From Deltaproteobacteria bacterium (GTDB lineage Bacteria > Desulfobacterota > Binatia > UBA9968 > JAJDTQ01): DNA of 64,000 nt. Shown one piece after another: positions 23,583 through 30,347 of this stretch. The notes beneath the pieces are model-generated. The model did no database searches. It saw only the letters and a program-made list of their open reading frames with translations, and was not told where the DNA came from. The stretch covers positions 1-64,000 of the forward strand of contig JAPOPM010000199.1 of the NCBI GenBank assembly GCA_026712905.1, read 5' to 3'. The translations under genes and the position numbers were made by a program. Every line of letters starts with the position of its first letter. Position 1 is the first letter of the stretch.

Positions 23583-26069
23583 TCAGCCGTGCCCCTCCGC
23601 CTCCCGCACCAGCGCCCTGATGCGGTCGGGCGTGAGCGGCAGGTCCTTGATCTGGATGCCCAGGGACGACAGGGCGTGGGAGACGGCGTTGGCGAGGGCG
23701 GCGCCGCAGGCGACGATGCCGCCTTCGCCGGCGCCCTTGACGCCGAGGGGGTTGAGGGGCGAGGGGGAGTACTCGGTAATGATGCTTTCCACCGGGGGAA
23801 TCTCCATGCTGGACGGGAGCGGGTAGTCGAGCAGGGTGGTGGTGAGCAACTGGCCGTCCTCGTTGTAGGCGAGTTCCTCCAGCAGGGTGCCGCCGATGCC
23901 CTGGGCGGCGGCGCCGAGGGCCTGGCCGTGCACGAGCAGGGGGTTGACGGCGCGGCCGACGTCTTCGAGCACCAAATACCGCAGGATCTCCACCATTCCC
24001 GTCTCGGGGTCGACGGCGACGTGCACCAGGTGGCCGCCGTAGGTGTAGGTGAGGCGGTCGGTGTGGAAGTACTCGGTGGCCTCGAGGCCTGGGGTGTCGC
24101 CGCCGGAGAGCTTGCCGGGCTTGGTCATTTCCAGCAGGTCGCCCAGGTTCAGCAGCGCGCGGCCGGCATCAGCGACATCGCCCCCCGGATTTCCGCGCGG
24201 TGCCTCGTACCGGGCAGGCTCTTCGCCGGAATGACCGGGGCTGCCCGCTACGGGCCGCTCCGCCCCGGCGTCCGCCTCTCGACCGCCGCTGTCGCCGGAA
24301 CGACCGGGGCCGCCCGCCGCGGGCCGCTCCGTGCCGGCGGCATAGACCTTGCCGGAACGAAACTCCAGCCCCGCGGGGTCGGTCTCCAGCCGCCTCGCGG
24401 CCACTTCCAGCAACCGTTTCCTGAGCGCTTCGCCCGTCAGGTGCACGGCGTTGCCGGCCATGACGGTGCCGCGGCTGGAGTAGGTGCCGCCGCCCCAGGG
24501 CATGAGGTCGGTGTGGCCATGGAACACGGTGATCCACTCCATGGGCACGCCCAGGGCGTCGGCGCAGATCTGCGCCATGACGGTCTCGTGGCCCTGGCCC
24601 AGGGTGGCGATGCCCAGGTAGACGGCGACGCTCTCGGGGCCGGTGACGGCGACGCGGGCGCCCTCGGACGGTCCGAGGCCGGTGTTCTTGACGAACCAGC
24701 CGATGCCGATGCCGTGGTAGCGTCCGTCCCGTTTCTGCCCCTGGAGGGGCTTCAGCGCATCGTAGCCAAACCGCTCCAGGGCGGTGGCCAGCGCCCGCGG
24801 GTAGTCGCCGCTGTCGAACACGGTGGAGGTGATGCCGGGGCGCGTGGGTCCGAGTTCGTAGGGCAGTTCCTCGGGCTGGATGAGGTTCTTGCGGCGCAGG
24901 TCGATGGGGTCCATGCCCAGGTCGGCGGCGACCATGTCGAGCATGCGCTCCCGGAAATAACACGACTCGAAGCGGCCGGGGGCGCGGTAGGTGCCCACGC
25001 CCATCTTGTTGGTCATGACGCACTCGACGTGGGCCTGGTAGGCGGGGAAGCGGTACGGTCCGGGCAGCACCGCGGCGGTGGACGCGGGCACCAGGCCGCC
25101 GTGGGTGCGGATGTGCGCGCCCATGTCGCCGCGGATGCGCGCGCGCATGGCCAAGAATGTACCGTCCCGGCGCGCGGCGATCTCCAGCTCGCATTGCACC
25201 GCGCGCGAGTGGTTGGCGGCCATGAGGTGCTCGCGCCGGTCCTCGATCCACTTCACCGGCCGCCCGAGCTTCATGGCGGCGTAGGGGACCAGGTAGTCCT
25301 CGGGATAGAACTCGCCCCGGATGCCGAAGCCGCCGCCCACGTCGGGCTCGATGAAGTGGATGCGGTGCTCGGGCATCTCCAGCAGGGACGACAGCACCGC
25401 GCGGTTGAAGTGCGCCACCTTGGTCATGCCCCACACGGTCAGCTCGTTCCGGCCGGCGTCGTGGGACGCCAGCAGGCCGCGGGTCTCCATGGGATTGCCG
25501 GTGTGGCGGTGCACCCGCAGCATTTCCTTGCGGGTGTACTCGGCGTCGCGGAAGGCAGCGTCCACGTCGCCGAGCTTGATGTCGTAGCCGCCGGCCACGT
25601 TGGTGCCCTGCTCCTCGTGGATGATGACGTCGCCGCGTAGCGCCGCCTCCACGTCGGGCACCGCCGGGAGCGGCTCGTACTCCACGTCGATCAAGTCCGC
25701 GCCGTCCTCGGCCACGTAACGGTCCACCGCCGCCACCAGTGCCACCGGCTCGCCCACGTAGGCGACCTTGTCCCGCGCCAGCGGATACTGGAGGAAGCGG
25801 TCCAGCCCCTCCAGCGCGTACATGCGCAGCGGCACCGGCTTCACGCCGGTGGGCAGGTCCGCGAACGTGAGCACGGCGGCCACCCCCGGGAGCTTCAGCG
25901 CCTCCGACACGTCCACCGACTTGATGCGCGCGTGCGCGTGCGGGCTCCGCAGCACGGCCGCGTACAGCATGCCGGGTAGCTTCACGTCGTCGATGAACGT
26001 GGCCCTGCCGGTCAGGAACCGGACATCCTCACCGCGCCGTATCGGCGCCCCGACGTAAGTTTGAGCCAT
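23583..26069 (-). CDS. Orphan molybdopterin-binding subunit, xanthine dehydrogenase/CoxL family
   Basis: 828 residues from the ATG at 26069 (GGGAG upstream). It has the same family as the gene at 8238: RRGEDVRFLTGRATFIDD, PDVGGGFGIRGEFYPED, pocket segment GTYRAPGRFE, and GAGEGGIVACGAAL near the end. The pocket lacks the AYRCSFR of CO dehydrogenase. No FAD or 2Fe-2S subunit lies beside it, so it must use partners encoded elsewhere. Residues about 573-630 are a Gly/Pro/Glu-rich insertion with no place in the family fold, built from 45-bp direct repeats at about 24228 and 24297. Confidence 0.9.
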   Translation of the reverse strand: MAQTYVGAPIRRGEDVRFLTGRATFIDDVKLPGMLYAAVLRSPHAHARIKSVDVSEALKLPGVAAVLTFADLPTGVKPVPLRMYALEGLDRFLQYPLARDKVAYVGEPVALVAAVDRYVAEDGADLIDVEYEPLPAVPDVEAALRGDVIIHEEQGTNVAGGYDIKLGDVDAAFRDAEYTRKEMLRVHRHTGNPMETRGLLASHDAGRNELTVWGMTKVAHFNRAVLSSLLEMPEHRIHFIEPDVGGGFGIRGEFYPEDYLVPYAAMKLGRPVKWIEDRREHLMAANHSRAVQCELEIAARRDGTFLAMRARIRGDMGAHIRTHGGLVPASTAAVLPGPYRFPAYQAHVECVMTNKMGVGTYRAPGRFESCYFRERMLDMVAADLGMDPIDLRRKNLIQPEELPYELGPTRPGITSTVFDSGDYPRALATALERFGYDALKPLQGQKRDGRYHGIGIGWFVKNTGLGPSEGARVAVTGPESVAVYLGIATLGQGHETVMAQICADALGVPMEWITVFHGHTDLMPWGGGTYSSRGTVMAGNAVHLTGEALRKRLLEVAARRLETDPAGLEFRSGKVYAAGTERPAAGGPGRSGDSGGREADAGAERPVAGSPGHSGEEPARYEAPRGNPGGDVADAGRALLNLGDLLEMTKPGKLSGGDTPGLEATEYFHTDRLTYTYGGHLVHVAVDPETGMVEILRYLVLEDVGRAVNPLLVHGQALGAAAQGIGGTLLEELAYNEDGQLLTTTLLDYPLPSSMEIPPVESIITEYSPSPLNPLGVKGAGEGGIVACGAALANAVSHALSSLGIQIKDLPLTPDRIRALVREAEGHG
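24228..24341. repeat. Pair of 45-bp direct repeats inside the CoxL-type gene
   Basis: Two copies beginning CCGGAATGACCGGGG / CCGGAACGACCGGGG and ending CCCCGGCG / GTGCCGGCG, at about 24228 and 24297, 69 bp apart, in the same reading frame of the minus-strand hydroxylase. They encode the low-complexity insertion. Confidence 0.6.
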
Positions 26070-26236
26070 GCGCTGCTCCCTTCCCACGCTTCGAATGCGG
26101 TCGTTTCCGCGGAAGCGGCTCTTATCAAGACCTCACTGGTACACGAAAGGCAACCACACCCCCGAATACGTCATTCCCGCGAAACAGGCTGTGTCAAAAC
26201 CCCGCTTGGATGCATAATGGCGCTGACGCCTCTTAC

Positions 26237-26338
26237 CGTCATTCCCGCGGAAGCGGGAATCCAGGGGCGGTGGTGGGGCACTACAGCGGCGTTTCCCCGC
26301 CTCTCCACCCCTGGATTCCCGCTTTCGCGGGAATGACG
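26237..26338. repeat. 102-bp inverted-repeat element, full length
   Basis: Outer arms are the complementary pair containing TTCCCGCGGAAGCGGGAA. The inner core reads GGGGCACTACAGCGGCGTTT. The same 102-bp unit recurs at seven other places here (one copy, at 32777, is slightly longer), always between or at the edge of genes. It is flanked by a GACACAGCC-type module on the right. Confidence 0.85.
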
Positions 26339-26633
26339 ATTCGGGGGGTGGGCGCCCATTCTTGTCCGGGCGACGTTTGACACAGCCTGCTTCGGGGGCA
26401 TGACGTTCTGTTACCTGGTTTGCCTCATCAGTTCTTGACACAGCCTGTTCCGCGGGAATGACGATTCGAAGATCCTTGTCTCATGGGTCTTGGCACAGTC
26501 CCTCGGGAATGCCGGTGAGCGCCGTCGTTTTGGCCTAGACTCCGTTCATGCCACTATTCGTACCAGACTCGCTCATGGGTGTCGCGTCCCCTAACGCCAC
26601 GCCTCGATGCCATCACACATTGCCGTGACCACG

Positions 26634-26767
26634 TCGATACCGATGACCTCCTTGCAATGACCACCCGGTTGCTGATGACCTCCTTGCAATGACCGCCCGG
26701 TTGCCGATGACACCTTGCAATGATCACCCGTTGCCGATGATCACTTTCCCATGACCACTTGGTTGCC
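26634..26767. repeat. Degenerate 30-33-bp tandem repeat before a membrane-protein gene
   Basis: Four decaying copies of GATGACCTCCTTGCAATGAC followed by C(A/G)CCCGGTTGCC, ending directly at the ATG of the next gene. The rest of the 26070-26767 gap holds only the 102-bp element and scattered GACACAGCCTG modules; I see no gene. Confidence 0.65.
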
Positions 26768-28093
26768 ATGTCCGTGCTGATCCAAATCTTCCGGCCCGAG
26801 TCCTTGGTGCTGGTGCTGTGGGTGGTCCAGTTCGGGCGGCTGGCGTGGGCGGGGCCGTGGCTGGAGGGCGTGGGGGCGGTGGTCGCGGCGCTGTTCCTGT
26901 TGCGCGTCAGCGTGCGGCTGCGGCGCGCGACGGTGATCCTGTGCGGCGCCCTCACCGTCCTGGCCGCGGTGCTCGTCCTGGCCTACGGCGGGCTTTCGGC
27001 GGCGCTGGCGGGGCTCCGGACGACACCGCTGTTCACGGCCTTCTTCGGCACCATCGTGCTCTTGCGCGTCACCGCGGACCAGCTCCAGCAGATCGTCAAC
27101 GCGCGCGAGCTGTTCGAACGTCTCAAGCCGGACCAGCGCCTGGGGGGCTTCCTGGTGGGTAGCCACGTGCTGGCGTCGGTGCTGGGACCGGGTGCGTTCG
27201 CCATCACCGCGCCCATCGTGGGCGAGAGCAAGGTCGAGGCGGAACACCTGGCGGCCATGCGCGCGTGCCACCGCGGCGGCAGCTTGGCGGGTCTGTGGTC
27301 CCCGTTCTGGATCGCCATGGCGCTGTCGTCGCAGTACGTGCCGGGGGTGCCGCTGTGGCAGATCATGACGCTGGGGCTGTCCATGGCGGCGCTGGCGCTG
27401 ACCGGCTCCCACCTCCTGTTCTCGCGGGAGCGGGGCCTCGGGCTCCTGTGGCGCGCGCTCCGGAGCCTCCAGCCCATCGTCCCGCCGGTGGCGCTCTGCG
27501 TCGTGGTGGTGGCGCTGCTCTCCGGCGCCACGGTGCTGTCCACGCTGGAAGCGTTGATCGCGGGCGTGCCGGCGCTGTGCCTCCTGACCCTCTTGCCCAA
27601 GGGACGCCGCGCGCTGGGACGGACCCTGGCGCTCACCTACCGCGGTTCAGCCGACATCGGCAACGAGGTGACCATCCTCACCCTGTCGCTGGCCCTTGGC
27701 GGCGTGGTGCGGCATGTGTTCGCACAGACCGGCATCATGGAGTGGATGGGCGCCCTCGACCTCCCCGCCATGGCCGTCATCGCCCTGGTCATCGGCGGGG
27801 GGACCGTGAGTTCCCTGGTGGGGGTGCACCAGATCGTGTCGCTCACGTTCCTGTTGACCGTGTTGTCGAACCTGCCCTTGCAGGTGGCGGACGTGGTGCT
27901 CATGGAGAGCGCCCTGGTGAGCTGGTCCTGCGCCTCCATGGTGGGGCTCTCGGCCATCCTGGTGGCCACCGCTTCCACCATGTTCCGGGTCCCCCCGGAG
28001 CGCGTGATCCTGGGCCCCAACCTCGCCTTCGTGGCGCTCTTCGCCACGGGTGCGATCCTGGTGCTAACGGGCGTCAACGCGCTGTTGAGGTAG
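26768..28093 (+). CDS. Polytopic membrane protein, probable anion/carboxylate transporter
   Basis: 441 residues with about eleven hydrophobic segments. Two re-entrant-looking glycine/serine segments (VLGPGAFAITAPIVGES and IALVIGGGTVSSLVGVHQIV) sit in matching places of the two halves, as in ion-transporter (ArsB/CitMHS/TRAP-DctM) folds. AMRACHRGGSLAGLWSPFW is a conserved-looking loop. I do not recognise the exact family. The start at 26768 has no ribosome site, because degenerate tandem repeats run up to it. The 3' end overlaps the convergent coiled-coil gene by 20 bases. Confidence 0.65.
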   Translation: MSVLIQIFRPESLVLVLWVVQFGRLAWAGPWLEGVGAVVAALFLLRVSVRLRRATVILCGALTVLAAVLVLAYGGLSAALAGLRTTPLFTAFFGTIVLLRVTADQLQQIVNARELFERLKPDQRLGGFLVGSHVLASVLGPGAFAITAPIVGESKVEAEHLAAMRACHRGGSLAGLWSPFWIAMALSSQYVPGVPLWQIMTLGLSMAALALTGSHLLFSRERGLGLLWRALRSLQPIVPPVALCVVVVALLSGATVLSTLEALIAGVPALCLLTLLPKGRRALGRTLALTYRGSADIGNEVTILTLSLALGGVVRHVFAQTGIMEWMGALDLPAMAVIALVIGGGTVSSLVGVHQIVSLTFLLTVLSNLPLQVADVVLMESALVSWSCASMVGLSAILVATASTMFRVPPERVILGPNLAFVALFATGAILVLTGVNALLR

Positions 28094-28517
28094 GCGATTG
28101 CGCCGCCGCCGGCTCTTCAGGCGCCGGAAGGCGCAACAGGATGGTCTTGATGTCCCCCTCGACTCGGGTCAACCGGGCGCTGAACCGGCCCTCCAGCCGG
28201 TCGAACCGAGCGTCTATCTGCTCGAACCGGGCGTTGAACCGACCCTCCAGCCGGTCGAACCGGGCATTGATCCGGTCGTCCATCCGCTCGAGGCGGTTGT
28301 CCATCCGGTCGAACCGGCCATCCATCCGGTCGAACCGGCCATCCATCCGATCGAGGCCGCCCGTCACGTCTGCGTGCACGAGTTCGATGCGCTCGTCCAA
28401 GCGCCGGATCTCCGGGACAATCTGGATCTGGATGGTCCACAAGAGCAGTCCCGACAACGACGCTGCCACGGTCATGACGGCGATGATCACGCCAGCGTAT
28501 TCCTTCAGTTTCTCCAT
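28074..28517 (-). CDS. Membrane-anchored heptad-repeat coiled-coil protein
   Basis: 147 residues. One N-terminal transmembrane helix (YAGVIIAVMTVAASLSGLLLW) is followed by a long charged helix made of seven-residue units such as FDRMDGR, FDRMDGR, FDRMDNR, FDRLEGR, then a short Pro/Ala tail. The ATG at 28517 lies 11 bases after GGAGG; another at 28526 sits too close to it. It probably oligomerises at the membrane. No function recognised. The repeats also exist at DNA level, so the unit number may vary between strains. Confidence 0.7.
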   Translation of the reverse strand: MEKLKEYAGVIIAVMTVAASLSGLLLWTIQIQIVPEIRRLDERIELVHADVTGGLDRMDGRFDRMDGRFDRMDNRLERMDDRINARFDRLEGRFNARFEQIDARFDRLEGRFSARLTRVEGDIKTILLRLPAPEEPAAAQSPTSTAR

Positions 28518-28629
28518 GGCCCGCATTACCTCCTTGTATCCTATGAATAATGGATCGGCCGGTCAACACCTTTCTTTAGCCACGCGACAGCGAGCGGATG
28601 GCTTGGCGCGTTGCACACGATATGGAAGA

Positions 28630-28817
28630 CTATTGTGGTGTCCGGTTAATTAGCATAACAATATGCGGAGGATATTTTGTCGTCGGCAAGGCGCGATGAC
28701 GAGCAGTGGCGGGCACCACGCGAGGAAGACCCCGGGTCAAGGCCCGGGGTGACGCAACGCAGCCGAGGGCGAAAAAGACCCGCGGATTGTTATGCGAATT
28801 AACCGGACACCACACTA
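28630..28817. mobile_element. Complete MITE with 28-bp terminal inverted repeats
   Basis: Both ends read CTA then T or G then TGTGGTGTCCGGTTAATT, one mismatch, then GCATAACAAT, in inverted orientation. The inside is about 120 bases with GGCAAGGCGCGATGA near the left and a CCCGGGTCAAGGCCCGGG palindrome in the middle. No open frame. It is a nonautonomous element; the transposase is not in the window. A truncated copy is at 1158. Confidence 0.75.
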
Positions 28818-28848
28818 GGGGCAATCAACCCGACAGGAGCACTGACGC

Positions 28849-29283
28849 ATGTCCAGCCTTGCGAAAGACACCCGGGCGACGCTGATTCCGGCCATCCGGT
28901 ACCGGGACGCGTCGGCGGCCATCGACTGGCTGTGTGAGGCGTTCGGCTTCGAGCGACAATTGGTGGTGCCGGGCGAGGGCGGGGTTATCCTCCACGCGCA
29001 GCTCGTGTTCGGCAACGGCATGTTCATGCTGGGGTCGGCGCGGGATGACGAATTCGGCCGACTGCAGCAGCCCCTGGAGGACACCGGCGCGCCGGTGTCC
29101 CAGAGCAACTACGTCATCGTCTCGGACGTGGACGCGCACCACTCCAGGGCGGTGGCCGCGGGCGCCGAGATCGTCATGGCTCCGGAGGATCAGGACTACG
29201 GCGGCCGGCTCTACTCATGCCGCGACCCGGAGGGAAACCTGTGGAACTTCGGCAGCTATGATCCGTGGGACGAGGGTGCGTAG
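28849..29283 (+). CDS. VOC-superfamily (PhnB/glyoxalase-like) protein
   Basis: 144 residues, AGGAG upstream of the ATG. The opening LIPAIRYRDASAAIDWLCEAFGF and the closing segment DYGGRLYSCRDPEGNLWNFG are typical of PhnB-like VOC proteins, with DPEGNLW the usual C-terminal signature. Two modules make one metal site, and the bound metal and substrate are unknown. Proteins of this subfamily are often of unknown role or in resistance to small toxins. It stands alone between the MITE and a large repeat array. Confidence 0.82.
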   Translation: MSSLAKDTRATLIPAIRYRDASAAIDWLCEAFGFERQLVVPGEGGVILHAQLVFGNGMFMLGSARDDEFGRLQQPLEDTGAPVSQSNYVIVSDVDAHHSRAVAAGAEIVMAPEDQDYGGRLYSCRDPEGNLWNFGSYDPWDEGA

Positions 29284-29321
29284 GGTGCCGCCTGGATTCC
29301 CGCTTGCCAGCCCCCTCGAGT

Positions 29322-29423
29322 CGTCATTCCCGCGGAAGCGGGAATCCAGGGGCGGTGGAGGGGCACTACAGGGGCGTTTCTCCGCCGCGCCACCCCTGGA
29401 TTCCCGCTTCCGCGGGAATGACG
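29322..29423. repeat. 102-bp inverted-repeat element, full length
   Basis: Same outer arms and GGGGCACTACAGGGGCGTTT core as the copy at 26237. It is continuous with the 56-bp tandem array that starts at its right arm. Confidence 0.85.
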
Positions 29424-29760
29424 TTCCGTTATGTGCGTGCCTCACGAGTTTTGACACAGCCGCTTTCCGCGGGAATGACGTTCCGTTATGTGCGTGCCTC
29501 ACGAGTTTTGACACAGCCGCTTCCGCGGGAATGACGTTCCGTTGTGGGCGTGCCTCACGAGTTTTGACACAGCCGCTTCCGCGGGAATGACGTTCCGTTA
29601 TGTGCGTGCCTCACGAGTTTTGACACAGCCGCTTCCGCGGGAATGACGTTCCGTTATGTGCGTGCCTCACGAGTTTTGACACAGCCGCTTCTGCGGGAAT
29701 GACGTTCCGTTATGTGCGTGCCTCACGAGTTTTGACACAACCGCTTTCGCGGGAATGACG
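29414..29760. repeat. Tandem array of a 56-bp unit, six copies
   Basis: GGGAATGACG recurs at 29414, 29471, 29527, 29583, 29639, 29695 and 29751. Each unit is GGGAATGACGTTCCGTTATG, then TGCGTGCCTCACGAG, then TTTTGACACAGCCGCTTCCG, with rare substitutions. No repeat-spacer diversity, so it is not a CRISPR array. The gap 29284-29828 holds nothing else. Confidence 0.9.
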
Positions 29761-29828
29761 TTCTGTGACGTGGTTACGTAAGGTGTTTTTGACACGGGAA
29801 TGACGTAAGAGGAAGAAAGGAATAAACC

Positions 29829-30302
29829 ATGAAGGCAATTTTCAAGGCGGTGATGGTGCTCGGATTGTGTACGGTGTTGGGCGGCGGCGTGCTGACGGCG
29901 CAGCCGGCGCGGGCGGCGGACGACGCGGTGTCGAAGCACATGGTGGCGCAGGCCATGCTGGCGGCTCATTTCGTCGCGGCCGCGGTCAAGGCGAAGATGA
30001 GCGCGGACGAGATCAACGCGGCGCTGGCCGAGGTGGCGGCCGGGTCGGCCATCGCGGAGTTCTGGATCAGCGACGAGACCGGCGCCATCGAGTTCACCAA
30101 CATTCCGGGCACGGCGTTCAAGTTCCCGACGGATCCGGCGGGCAAGAGCCAGGCGGCGCCTTTCGCGGCGCTGCTGGACGGCAGCAAGAGCGTGGTGGTT
30201 CAGGGGTTCCAGCCGCGTGAGCTGGACAAGAAGGTGTTCAAGTTCGTGGGTGTGGCGGGCGTGGACAAGCGCCGCATCGTCCAGGTGGGCGTGGCCAAGT
30301 AA
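29829..30302 (+). CDS. Secreted single-Cache-like sensor-domain protein
   Basis: 157 residues. The signal peptide is residues 1-30 (MKAIFKAVMVLGLCTVLGGG ... ARA). The mature part has a helix (VSKHMVAQAMLAAHFVAAAV) and then strands with AEFWISDETGAIEFTN, FKFPTDPAGK and KFVGVAGVDKRRIVQVGV, the pattern of a small Cache ligand-binding domain but without a signalling domain. AAAGGA precedes the ATG. It converges on the subtilase gene at 30348. It could be a periplasmic ligand-binding partner, which is inferred only. Confidence 0.6.
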   Translation: MKAIFKAVMVLGLCTVLGGGVLTAQPARAADDAVSKHMVAQAMLAAHFVAAAVKAKMSADEINAALAEVAAGSAIAEFWISDETGAIEFTNIPGTAFKFPTDPAGKSQAAPFAALLDGSKSVVVQGFQPRELDKKVFKFVGVAGVDKRRIVQVGVAK

Positions 30303-30347
30303 GCAGGACGGGCGCCGCCCTCCGCGGAGCGACCCGTTGTCAGTGGC

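Noticed and set aside
26759-26767. TTG start three codons before the membrane-protein ATG
   Set aside because: No ribosome site and it lies in the degenerate tandem repeat; the ATG at 26768 is preferred.
29414-29760. CRISPR array
   Set aside because: The units are identical throughout with no varied spacers, and the unit contains the REP-like core.
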